Part shown: positions 26,107 to 33,722 of the stretch, piece by piece
Layout: every line of letters starts with the position of its first letter
How positions within the stretch are numbered: the stretch's first letter is position 1
Source: JBBQVS01 sp963792705
GTDB taxonomy: Bacteria; Chloroflexota; Ktedonobacteria; Ktedonobacterales; Ktedonobacteraceae
NCBI GenBank assembly: GCA_963792705.1
Contig: CAWBXD010000012.1
Span: 682,001 to 746,000 of the forward strand
DNA length: 64,000 nt
Reading direction: 5' to 3'
The notes under the pieces: generated by a model
Seen by the model: the letters and a program-made list of their open reading frames with translations, nothing else
The model's database searches: none
What the model was told of the DNA's origin: nothing
Position numbers and translations under genes: made by a program

Positions 26107-26793
26107 TTAGAATGTTCCGAATTGGCGGTCGCCGGCATCGCCCAGACCGGGCACAATATAGCCCACGTCGTTCAAGCGTTCATCAAGGGCGGCTATATAT
26201 ATCTCGATATCTGGATGTTCCTGCACAAGTTTTTGTACGCCGTAAGGAGCGGCGATAATGCCAATATATGAGATACGTTGTATTTTGCGTTGTTTGAGAA
26301 TATTGATTGCATCAATCGCCGAGCCACCTGTAGCAAGCATAGGGTCAACAGCATAACATACCTGTAGGTCAACTTTATGGGGTAAACGGTTATAATACTC
26401 CATAGCTTGCAAGGTTCGCTCATCGCGTCGCAGACCCAGATGCCAAATTTGCGCGTCGGGAATGACCTCACGAAAGCCTTCCGCAAGGCCGAGACCAGCG
26501 CGCAAAATAGGGGTGATACCAATGCCACCAGCGAGGCAATAGCCTTCGGTTGGCATGAGGGGTGTTTCGATAGCGCATCGTTCAAGAGCTAGAGTAGAGG
26601 TAGCTTCGTAGGCGAGAAGTGCTCCGATTTCCTTGACCAAACGGTAAAAATCGGGTGGCTGAGTGTTTTTGTCGCGTAAGGCTGTTACTTTGTGCGCCAT
26701 AACGGGATGTGTTGAAATGTGGACATGTGGAAGTGTACGCGCCTCGTCACGCGTGGGTTGCACAACAGACTGCATCGGTTTGTTATCGGGCAT
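26107..26793 (-). CDS. upp: Uracil phosphoribosyltransferase
   Basis: The 228-residue enzyme converts uracil and PRPP to UMP in pyrimidine salvage. Motifs seen are ITPILRAGLGLAEG, the PRPP loop VDPMLATGGSAIDAI and the C-terminal GDAGDRQFGTF that closes the uracil site. The N-terminus is about 15 residues longer than typical; ATG at 26793 is supported by AAGGAGA about 9 nt upstream. Together with prs and the nucleoside-type ABC importer further on, it indicates uracil salvage. Confidence 0.95.
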   Translation of the reverse strand: MPDNKPMQSVVQPTRDEARTLPHVHISTHPVMAHKVTALRDKNTQPPDFYRLVKEIGALLAYEATSTLALERCAIETPLMPTEGYCLAGGIGITPILRAGLGLAEGFREVIPDAQIWHLGLRRDERTLQAMEYYNRLPHKVDLQVCYAVDPMLATGGSAIDAINILKQRKIQRISYIGIIAAPYGVQKLVQEHPDIEIYIAALDERLNDVGYIVPGLGDAGDRQFGTF

Positions 26794-26912
26794 GATGATA
26801 GTGTCTCCTTTTCTGTCTTCTCAACAAGAGATTGTACCAGAGTTGGGAAGATGACGCCACTAGCATATCAAAAGAAGCAAGGCGATTTAGAAGTCGTAGA
26901 AGACGTTGTTCA

Positions 26913-26998
26913 CATGACAGGGGCAAGCCCTGTCACTACTATACGCGCATAAACAGCATGAACGGTATATAGTAGTGACAGGGCTTGCCCCTGTCATG
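26913..26998. repeat. Type B-like palindromic repeat, copy B3
   Basis: Arms CATGACAGGGGCAAGCCCTG and complement, continuing as TCACTACTATA...TATAGTAGTGA around a 25-nt centre. The outer arms differ from B1 and B2, but the CTACTATA/TATAGTAG inner part is shared. Confidence 0.75.
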
Positions 26999-27034
26999 CC
27001 CTCGCTCAACTTTTAAGGGAGCCAGCTCTTTTTT

Positions 27035-27823
27035 TTAGATTACGCCAATGCCGATTGGTATAACCTGCCCGACCTTTTGCATAGGCTCAATCGAGTGTAT
27101 AACAGGTTTGGTACAAGCTTCCACAAAGGTCACGAAAAGCCTTGCCCACGCAGGCACATCCGTGTAAATCTCTTCGGGGTGACACTGTGCGCCAAGCATA
27201 AAGCGATGTCCAGGAACTTCGATTAGTTCCGGCACGCCATCTTCGGCACAGCCCGTTACGCGCACGCCAGTGCCGGGTTTACTGACGGCCTGGTGATGCA
27301 AACTATTCGCTCGTATCTCGCGTGTGCCAAGGATTTGCTCCATTCGACTACCGTCATCAATGCGAACCATATGCACAATTGTGTTACGTGGCAGGTCCCA
27401 GTTCTTATGTCGTAAGCTGCCCGGATACAGATCACCGAGGTCTTGATAGAGGCTCCCACCCAACGCAACATTTAATACCTGCATACCACGACAAATGCCG
27501 AGCGTTGGAATGTTTTTATCGAAGGCCCAGCGCGCCATTGCTATCTCTAAGTCATCGAGTTGTGGATTTGTATCTGTAAGAAGCGGGTGAGGTTCCTCAC
27601 CGTAATTGCTTGGATCAACGTCGATCCCACCAGAAAGCAGCAAACCATCTAATCGAGGGAGAAGCGTATGTAGCTCGTCAAGATCATCAAAGATCGGGAT
27701 GAGAATAGGCACACCACCCGCACGCTCCACCGCATGAATGTAGGTCCTATTGTTATAATAGATAGGCCGCTCTGTCTCCGCACGTACCCCTGCATGGCAG
27801 GGTATCCCAATGAGTGGACGCAT
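27035..27823 (-). CDS. Class I glutamine amidotransferase-like hydrolase (PuuD/peptidase C26 family)
   Basis: The 262-residue protein has the GATase-1 layout of gamma-glutamyl-GABA hydrolases: PLIGIPCH at the start, LLLSGGIDVDPSNYGEEP, the nucleophile elbow GICRGMQVLNVALGG with Cys near residue 116, and HQAV and QCHPEE for the His/Glu pair. PuuD releases GABA from gamma-glutamyl-GABA in putrescine degradation; paralogues act on other gamma-glutamyl compounds. I chose the ATG at 27823 because AAGGAG lies 9 nt upstream and MRPLIGIP is the family's usual start. No other puu gene is present. Confidence 0.87.
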   Translation of the reverse strand: MRPLIGIPCHAGVRAETERPIYYNNRTYIHAVERAGGVPILIPIFDDLDELHTLLPRLDGLLLSGGIDVDPSNYGEEPHPLLTDTNPQLDDLEIAMARWAFDKNIPTLGICRGMQVLNVALGGSLYQDLGDLYPGSLRHKNWDLPRNTIVHMVRIDDGSRMEQILGTREIRANSLHHQAVSKPGTGVRVTGCAEDGVPELIEVPGHRFMLGAQCHPEEIYTDVPAWARLFVTFVEACTKPVIHSIEPMQKVGQVIPIGIGVI

Positions 27824-27892
27824 TACCAATAACTCCTTCACAAAGCCAATTGAATTGACCAACCAACGTACTTTAAAAAATGTAAGAATAAT

Positions 27893-27932
27893 AAAAAAAA
27901 GCGGAACGCTTACAGATATCTGTACGTTCCGC
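27893..27932 (-). terminator. Intrinsic terminator after the 35-residue ORF
   Basis: GCGGAACG pairs with CGTTCCGC around 16 nt, and the minus-strand transcript then reads eight U. It lies 21 nt after the small ORF's stop codon and 70 nt before the amidotransferase start, so it separates, or could attenuate into, that gene. Confidence 0.85.
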
Positions 27933-27952
27933 CTGAAAAATGAAAACTGCGT

Positions 27953-28060
27953 CTATACTGCGAAACGCGCCTTAATAAGCTCTAATACAAGATGCTCCAG
28001 GCTAAGCTGGAGCTCTGTAATCATGAGAGCAAATACAGTATAGGCGCGTTGTTTCTTCAT
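27953..28060 (-). CDS. 35-residue small protein or leader peptide
   Basis: A short ORF not usually called: it starts MKKQRAYTVFALMITELQLS and ends LELIKARFAV, with seven Leu in 35 residues. A basic head and an amphipathic or hydrophobic helix are likely. Support comes from its surroundings: a near-consensus promoter 48-77 nt upstream, a weak ribosome-binding site (GGAAA, 6 nt before ATG) and an intrinsic terminator just after it. It may be a genuine small membrane-associated protein, a leader peptide for the downstream amidotransferase, or the transcript may be a structured RNA (GCTCCAG...CTGGAGC hairpin inside). Confidence 0.5.
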   Translation of the reverse strand: MKKQRAYTVFALMITELQLSLEHLVLELIKARFAV

Positions 28061-28107
28061 ATGTATTTCCAATGTTGTTAAAATGTTTTTTGTTTGTGCT
28101 TGTTATT

Positions 28108-28137
28108 GTTATACATTCATCATATATATACTGTCAA
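28108..28137 (-). promoter_or_regulatory. Sigma-A promoter of the 35-residue ORF
   Basis: On the minus strand TTGACA (28137-28132) and TATAAC (28113-28108) are spaced 18 nt. Transcription should start near 28101, giving a 40-nt A-rich leader. Confidence 0.65.
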
Positions 28138-28204
28138 GCAACTAAAACTTTTGTCTATTTGTACTACTCTTAAGTACGTTCAACAGAAGATGTATACCGC
28201 ACTC

Positions 28205-28690
28205 TTAATTCCCGAAAAAGACGGACCACCAATCCTGCCAGAAACCCTGTTTCGTTTGTGTATCGGCGCGCCTCTTTACACTCTGCGGTTGCGCTTCATT
28301 GCTACCAACTATCACGACCGGATGCTCCCCTGGTCGCGTATAACCCAACTGCTGCCTCGCCTCATTCTCAACCACTGCCGGGTCTTGGTAGTGACTGGCA
28401 GCTTGCGTCAATTCCTTATGATGGCTCTGTACACGAGTAAGTTGCTGCTGAGCCACTTGCACCTGTTGTGCCAACTGGCTATTTGACCACGCCTGCGCTA
28501 GCGAACCTAACAGGAACGCCATACAAATCAACCCTGTCACCCAGATAACTGTCTGCGTAAAAAGCGAACTACGCCTGGCTCGCAATCGTCCAGCCGTCTC
28601 GCCTATTCCTACCGCAGAAGTTACATTTGCGCTATTGGCCGCCGCAGATACCGAGCGTGATAATCGTGCTCTTCCTGATCTTCTTTGCAT
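28205..28690 (-). CDS. Septum formation initiator (DivIC/FtsB-like)
   Basis: The 161-residue bitopic protein has a basic cytoplasmic head, one membrane helix (about 47-68), a coiled coil (LAQQVQVAQQQLTRVQSHHKEL) and the family end VENEARQQLGYTRPGEHPVVIV. DivIC/FtsB pairs with FtsL and FtsQ/DivIB in the division complex. No other division gene is nearby. The C-terminal WQDWWSVFFGN end is Trp-rich. Confidence 0.88.
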   Translation of the reverse strand: MQRRSGRARLSRSVSAAANSANVTSAVGIGETAGRLRARRSSLFTQTVIWVTGLICMAFLLGSLAQAWSNSQLAQQVQVAQQQLTRVQSHHKELTQAASHYQDPAVVENEARQQLGYTRPGEHPVVIVGSNEAQPQSVKRRADTQTKQGFWQDWWSVFFGN

Positions 28691-28769
28691 AGTATCTCTC
28701 TATCTATTACACGAAATAGACGTAGTGCTAGTTACATTTTAGCATATATAACAAAAATTGCTGGAATAA

Positions 28770-28827
28770 TGTCTGATAGTGTCATTGGCGTTCTGCATAT
28801 GTAGAACGCCAATGACACTATCAGACA
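28770..28827 (-). terminator. Terminator hairpin of the isoaspartyl peptidase gene
   Basis: Two 25-nt arms pair perfectly around an 8-nt loop. It ends 14 nt after the isoaspartyl peptidase stop codon (minus strand) and lies upstream of the DivIC-like gene. Confidence 0.75.
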
Positions 28828-28841
28828 CATACAAAATTTAA

Positions 28842-29825
28842 TTACACGCCAGCGACGGGTTCGGTCATTTGTTGAGTAAGATATGCGTACACCATATTCT
28901 GGCTATTCCATGAGAATCCGATGTTGCCCTGACGGTCTACTATAATCAACCCACCCGTTCCCTCAGCCTTCGCACCAAGTAGCGCGATTGTAGCCTCTGC
29001 CGCTTCACGAGCACTCATACCACGCGCGACATTATCGGCGGCACGTTTTGCGATGAGCAAGCGTGTAAAGTCTTCGCCGTCGCCAGTACAGGAAACGGCA
29101 GCATTTTCGTCGGCATAAAAGCCACAGCCGACAAGTGGCGAATCACCTACGCGTCCTGGCAGTTTATAAGGAATACCGCCAGTTGAGGTTGCGGCAGCAA
29201 GATTGCCAGCATAGTCAATGGCAACCGCACCAACGGTTCCATGTTTATCCTCGGGATGCACACCATTTTCTGGGGGATTCATCTGTAGTGGCAGGTCGGA
29301 CTCTACTCGTGCGGAAATACTCCCTAGCTCACGGCGATGATAGGTTGGTTCGCCTCGTTGCGCTTTATATTCCTCATCCAAGCGTCGCCAATTCTGATAT
29401 TGTCGCTCAGTTTGTAGGTCTTCCTCCTGGCATAAAAGGATACTGGAATCCACGGCAAAGCGTGTTGCTCCACGTCCAGCGAGTAAAACGTGCGGACTTT
29501 CCAGCACACGACGTGCTAATGAAATAGGATTTTTGATGCGTTCAATACTAGCAACGGCACCAACCTGAAGCGTATGTCCCTCCATCAAACCAGCATCCAT
29601 CTCAATTGTGCCACTAGAGGTGAGACAGGAGCCAGTGCCTGCGTTGTAGTTTGGATTATCTTCAAGAGCACGTACTGTAGCCTCTACCGCATCAAGTGCG
29701 CTACCACCCTGCTGCAAAATATGCCACCCAATCAGTATGGCCTCCTCACAACCAGTTTTGGCGTCCTCCATACGGTCGGTAGAGATGCTGCCAGCACCTC
29801 CGTGTACAACGATAGCAATAGGCAT
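28842..29825 (-). CDS. Isoaspartyl peptidase / plant-type L-asparaginase
   Basis: The 327-residue Ntn-hydrolase precursor self-cleaves before the Thr of HGTVGAVAIDYAGNLAAATSTGG (near residue 192), giving alpha and beta chains. The N-terminal IVVHGGAGSIS and TGGIPYKLPGRVGDSPLVGCG (substrate loop) are typical of the IaaA group, which removes isoaspartyl residues from dipeptides and can hydrolyse asparagine. ATG is preceded by AAGGAG. An extended -10 (TGATACAAT) lies about 40 nt upstream on the same strand. Confidence 0.93.
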   Translation of the reverse strand: MPIAIVVHGGAGSISTDRMEDAKTGCEEAILIGWHILQQGGSALDAVEATVRALEDNPNYNAGTGSCLTSSGTIEMDAGLMEGHTLQVGAVASIERIKNPISLARRVLESPHVLLAGRGATRFAVDSSILLCQEEDLQTERQYQNWRRLDEEYKAQRGEPTYHRRELGSISARVESDLPLQMNPPENGVHPEDKHGTVGAVAIDYAGNLAAATSTGGIPYKLPGRVGDSPLVGCGFYADENAAVSCTGDGEDFTRLLIAKRAADNVARGMSAREAAEATIALLGAKAEGTGGLIIVDRQGNIGFSWNSQNMVYAYLTQQMTEPVAGV

Positions 29826-29876
29826 CCGCTATAATCTCCTTCGCGTGTTTCTCTGCATTGTATCATGTTCATTCGA

Positions 29877-30380
29877 TTATTCATGAACAGTTTCGCTCTG
29901 CCATTGACATGTCTCCGGTATAGCCAATTTAAGTGCTTCCGCCATGCCATCAATATCCGTTACGTCATCACGATACACAGCCCATGCCTTCGCTTTTTGC
30001 TTGGTGGGGTCAATGACCTTGCGATACGCCGTAATACTGATGCGCTTTCCATTAGGGAAGAACTCTTCCTTGATACGCGTTACTTCGGACCAGGGGAGCA
30101 TAATCTCTTCACCATCGCGGCTGCGCTTGACCAGTGCTTGAGGTTCAAGGTTAATAGTAAAAGGAACTGGGGCGACGATACGTAAATAGAGTACAAAGCC
30201 AAGAATAAATACGATAGCTGCGATAGTGCTGCCAACAGCAGACGCGCCCTGATGAATAGCAATCCACAAGACCAGAGCGGTCACAGCGAACACGCCTACC
30301 ATTGTTATAATTTGTTTGAAACGGCTCACGCCGGGACCAATAAAAACTTGTCCCTCTTCTGTCGCTGCTGATGATGCCAT
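29877..30380 (-). CDS. Unknown two-helix membrane protein with PH-like cytoplasmic domain
   Basis: The 167-residue protein has two membrane helices in a hairpin (about 22-42 and 48-68), followed by a beta-rich domain (FTINLEPQALVKRSRDGEEIMLPWSEVTRIKEE) that resembles bacterial PH/YcxB-type domains, though I am not sure. I place the start at 30380 (GGAG about 12 nt upstream). Reading from 30452 would start inside a type A repeat and is not credible. No neighbour suggests a role. Confidence 0.7.
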   Translation of the reverse strand: MASSAATEEGQVFIGPGVSRFKQIITMVGVFAVTALVLWIAIHQGASAVGSTIAAIVFILGFVLYLRIVAPVPFTINLEPQALVKRSRDGEEIMLPWSEVTRIKEEFFPNGKRISITAYRKVIDPTKQKAKAWAVYRDDVTDIDGMAEALKLAIPETCQWQSETVHE

Positions 30381-30440
30381 ACTATTTTGTGCTCCATGCT
30401 GTTTTCCGTAGTGGTTTCCCAACCTTGATGTGAGGGTTTT

Positions 30441-30589
30441 CGTAGGGACCACATTGATGGCGTCCTCTGCACGAGCGAAGCATGTGCAGTCCTTAATGCC
30501 AATTCTTGCGCGAGATCATGTACAAAAAGAGTATGGACGCAACTCGCGCAATGAATTGCGCCTCGGACGCCATCAATGTGGTCCCTACA
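30441..30589. repeat. Type A palindromic repeat, copy A6, with a 100-bp branched insert
   Basis: Arms CGTAGGGACCACATTGATGG and its complement continue through CGTCC...GGACG. The middle of about 100 nt holds further inverted repeats (CTGCAC...GTGCAG; TTGCGCGAG...CTCGCGCAA), so the folded form is multi-branched. It lies between two divergent genes. Confidence 0.8.
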
Positions 30590-30694
30590 ATTCTCTGTAA
30601 GGCTATTGTAACAAGAGAAACAAGGCAATGCAACACCGTATGAGATAAAATGAAAAGGAGACATGTCATTAGGAAGAAAACAAAAGGAGACATC

Positions 30695-31162
30695 ATGGCA
30701 ACACGGTATTTCGAGGATTTTCAGGTGGGGGAAGTTATTGACCTGGGAAGCACCTCTGCTAGCGCAGAGGAAATTATTGCATTCGCCAAGCAATATGACC
30801 CGCAACCGTTTCATATTGATCCAGAACAGGCCAAACATTCCGCATTCGGAACGCTCGTTGCCAGTGGTTGGCACTCCTCGGCCCTTTTCATGCGCCTACT
30901 AGTAGATGGATTGCTCAATGACACAATTAGCATGGGTTCGCCTGGCGTTGATGAAGTGCGCTGGCGCAAGCCAGTTCATCCCGACGAAAGGCTACAGGGG
31001 CGTTTTACAGTCGTAGAGAGTACGGCATCAAAGAGCCGACCCAACATGGGCGTTATCCGCTCACTCTGTGAGTTAGTCAATCCACAGGGAGAGGTCGTCA
31101 TGAGCCTGAAGGGACTACACTTTTTCGGTCGCCGCCCTGATACTTCTCAAGACAAAGAATAA
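30695..31162 (+). CDS. MaoC-like (R)-enoyl-CoA hydratase
   Basis: The 155-residue hot-dog-fold protein has the hydratase-2 dyad in AKQYDPQPFHIDPE (Asp and His) and the following GTLVASGWHSSALFMRL. It probably hydrates trans-2-enoyl-CoA in fatty-acid or polyester metabolism. I use the ATG at 30695 because of AAGGAG 9 nt upstream and the normal family start ATRYFEDFQVGE. The last codons are part of a 76-bp perfect palindrome that also serves as terminator. Confidence 0.9.
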   Translation: MATRYFEDFQVGEVIDLGSTSASAEEIIAFAKQYDPQPFHIDPEQAKHSAFGTLVASGWHSSALFMRLLVDGLLNDTISMGSPGVDEVRWRKPVHPDERLQGRFTVVESTASKSRPNMGVIRSLCELVNPQGEVVMSLKGLHFFGRRPDTSQDKE

Positions 31163-31226
31163 GATGAGATACATACCGCGCTACGACTAGTCGTAGCGCG
31201 GTATGTATCTCATCTTATTCTTTGTC
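31151..31226. terminator. 76-bp perfect palindrome over the MaoC stop codon
   Basis: Bases 31151-31188 are the exact complement of 31189-31226, centred on ACTAGT. The palindrome begins in the coding sequence (the codons for Asp-Lys-Glu and stop). It likely forms a very strong terminator or processing hairpin. Confidence 0.8.
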
Positions 31227-31327
31227 TTGTTTCTTTATCTTGCTAATGCTATGATAGGTGTGTTCTCAATGCCTATCATAGCAGTCAAGTGGTTTTGTGC
31301 CACTTTTCGCAAGGAGGATGCTCTTTT

Positions 31328-32710
31328 ATGGCTGCACCATCGCTACAGCAGGGAACTCCCATATCGACACTTCTCGTAACTCAGCTACGCAAGGTGGGGA
31401 ACTCGATTGGTCGTCCTATTTTTGCTGTCGTCCTGGCCCTCATCGCAGGTGCTATTATTATTCTGCTTACGTCTCCTGGCTCATTTACAGATCGCTTCGG
31501 TGCGATTCTTACCGCGTTTCAAGACTTATACATCGGCTCGTTTGGCAACCCACAAACATTCTCGGCAACACTTGTGCGCGTCGGTCCTTTGATCCTCACG
31601 GGTCTTTCGGTTTCCATTGCCTTTCGTGCAGGGCTTTTCAATATTGGGGCGGAAGGTCAACTCGCCGTAGGTGCAATGACGGCGACGATTATTTCCTTTG
31701 GCCTTTCAGGTCTTCCTGGCTGGCTCCTTGTTCCCCTCATGCTTATTAGTAGCATGCTGGCAGGTGCCATATGGGGAGGTATCGTTGGCATTCTTAAAGC
31801 ATGGCGTGGAGCACACGAGGTTGTGACCACGATTATGCTCAACTGGATCGCGTTCTACGTCACGGATTTCTTGATTACGGGGCCATTTAAGGACCCCAAG
31901 CAATCCGATGTTACCGCCACCATCCCTGCACACGGCATCATTCCTACCGTTGCGGTCTTCTACAATCAGACACTGGGTACGTTTCTGCCCAAAATAGCCT
32001 CACCCGACGCGTATCTCGTTGACATGGGTATTTTCATTGCCTTGCTTGCGCTTGTCATCTATTGGTTCATTACCTCGCGTACCGCCTTTGGTTATGAAGT
32101 ACGTGTAATCGGGCAAAACCCTAAAGCGGCACGGTACGCAGGTATTCCTATCAAGCGCAATCTCTTTCTGGTGATGGCACTTGCGGGTGCCTTCTCTGGT
32201 CTAGCGGGTGCGTTGAATGTAATGGGACAATTTCCATATCATCTTATCTCCAGCACATTTAGCATCGACTCAACTGGTTTTGATGCTATCGGAGTTGCGT
32301 TGCTTGGTCGCACGACCGCGATTGGTGTCTTCTTTGGCTCGTTATTGTTTGGCGGTTTGCGTCAAGGTGGAACATTTATGCAAGCGGATGCTGGCATACC
32401 AGGGGACCTTGTGTACCTGATTCAGGCTCTTGTGCTCTTTAGTATTGCCGCAGAATTTTTGCCAACCATTCAGCGTTCTTTGCCTGGTTGGGCACGTCTG
32501 AGTCGCCGCCCATCTATCGTTCCAAATATTACCGGCTCAACAGAGGCTGCATCAGCACTGGTTGAAAACGCGCCCTTAGCAGACAATAGTACAAGAGAGG
32601 CAAGTGCGCCGCAGAGTGGTTCCGTTGCTGTCATTGAGCGAACAGAAGAGCATGACCCCCTTCATGACTATAGAGAGCTTCCACTACGCAAGAGTGAGGA
32701 GGAGCAATAA
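31328..32710 (+). CDS. ABC transporter permease, nucleoside/simple-sugar type
   Basis: The 460-residue membrane protein matches the permease of BmpA-dependent nucleoside importers (B. subtilis YufP/NupP-like): about nine helices, GLSVSIAFRAGLFNIGAEGQLAVGA, AHEVVTTIMLNWIAFYV and FDAIGVALLGRTTAIGVFFGSL. The C-terminal 80 residues are a polar cytoplasmic tail. The start at 31328 has AAGGAGG about 11 nt upstream. Its stop codon overlaps the start of the next permease by one base. Substrate-binding protein genes of this class normally sit beside the permeases, but none is seen here. Confidence 0.9.
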   Translation: MAAPSLQQGTPISTLLVTQLRKVGNSIGRPIFAVVLALIAGAIIILLTSPGSFTDRFGAILTAFQDLYIGSFGNPQTFSATLVRVGPLILTGLSVSIAFRAGLFNIGAEGQLAVGAMTATIISFGLSGLPGWLLVPLMLISSMLAGAIWGGIVGILKAWRGAHEVVTTIMLNWIAFYVTDFLITGPFKDPKQSDVTATIPAHGIIPTVAVFYNQTLGTFLPKIASPDAYLVDMGIFIALLALVIYWFITSRTAFGYEVRVIGQNPKAARYAGIPIKRNLFLVMALAGAFSGLAGALNVMGQFPYHLISSTFSIDSTGFDAIGVALLGRTTAIGVFFGSLLFGGLRQGGTFMQADAGIPGDLVYLIQALVLFSIAAEFLPTIQRSLPGWARLSRRPSIVPNITGSTEAASALVENAPLADNSTREASAPQSGSVAVIERTEEHDPLHDYRELPLRKSEEEQ

Positions 32711-33657
32711 TGTTTTTTCAAATCTTTTTACGCGTTATCACCTCCACCGATTTGTGGGGCGCAACACTACAATTCGGTGCATTGTTACTTCTACCAGCAC
32801 TTGGTGGTGTTATTTCCGAACGGAGTGGTGTTGTCAACATCGCAATGGAAGGTATGACCCTGACAGGAGCGTATGCTGGCGTTATGACTGCATTGGCAAC
32901 TCACAGCGTCATTGGCGGCATTATCGGCGCGATGATCGCAGGTGGTTTGATGGCTCTTGTGCATGCCATTGTCTCAATCAATTTCAAAGCAGATCAAGTG
33001 GTTAGCGGCATTGCTATCAATATTGCGGCACTTGGCCTTACCGACTATTTGCTTACGATTCAAACAAATGGGCAGGGAGTTCCAGCACTCAAACCAGAAC
33101 TACGTATCCCCGCAGTTGCGCTAGGACCTCTTGCCAATATTCCTTTTATCGGTCCAGTTCTTTTTCAGCAAAACGTTATCTTTTACGTTGCGATAGTCAT
33201 TCTACTGGCTATTCAATTCCTGCTTTTCCGCACAAATATCGGGTTGCGTATTCGAGCAGTAGGCGAGCAACCACAGGCAGCAGACACAGCAGGCGTCAAC
33301 GTGCGGCTGGTACGCTATCTCTGTGTTATTAGTAGTGGTTTACTTTCAGGGTTAGCTGGCGCGTTTTTGTCGTTAGGGATCGCGGGTATCTTTAACACAA
33401 ATATGACAGCGGGCGTTGGCTTTATCGCCCTTGCCGCTATGATCTTCGGCAAATACACGCCGTTAGGAACAGCCGGAGCATGTCTCATCTTTGGTCTTGG
33501 TGAGGCACTTAGCCCACGCTTACAGGATACTGGCATCTCGCCCAACCTGCTCAGCACACTACCCTATATTCTGACGTTGGTAGCCTTGGTTGGCTTGGTT
33601 GGACGTACTACTGCTCCAGCAGCCGATGGAGTTCCCTACGAACCCGGCACCGAATAA
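32710..33657 (+). CDS. ABC transporter permease, second nucleoside/simple-sugar subunit
   Basis: The 315-residue partner permease (YufQ/NupQ-like) has about eight helices and the family signature LPALGGVISERSGVVNIAMEG, followed by KADQVVSGIAINIAALGLT and GFIALAAMIFGKYTPLG. Its ATG overlaps the preceding stop by one base (TAATG), so translation is coupled. The ATPase gene follows after 65 bp. Confidence 0.92.
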   Translation: MFFQIFLRVITSTDLWGATLQFGALLLLPALGGVISERSGVVNIAMEGMTLTGAYAGVMTALATHSVIGGIIGAMIAGGLMALVHAIVSINFKADQVVSGIAINIAALGLTDYLLTIQTNGQGVPALKPELRIPAVALGPLANIPFIGPVLFQQNVIFYVAIVILLAIQFLLFRTNIGLRIRAVGEQPQAADTAGVNVRLVRYLCVISSGLLSGLAGAFLSLGIAGIFNTNMTAGVGFIALAAMIFGKYTPLGTAGACLIFGLGEALSPRLQDTGISPNLLSTLPYILTLVALVGLVGRTTAPAADGVPYEPGTE

Positions 33658-33722
33658 TTATCTTGCACCAAACATGTGTGGGGAGTACAGACAACTAGCA
33701 ATCAATCAAGGAATAAGAACAT

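Noticed and set aside
30381..30452. N-terminal extension of the 167-residue membrane protein
   Set aside because: The extra codons run back into a type A repeat; the ATG at 30380 has a ribosome-binding site.
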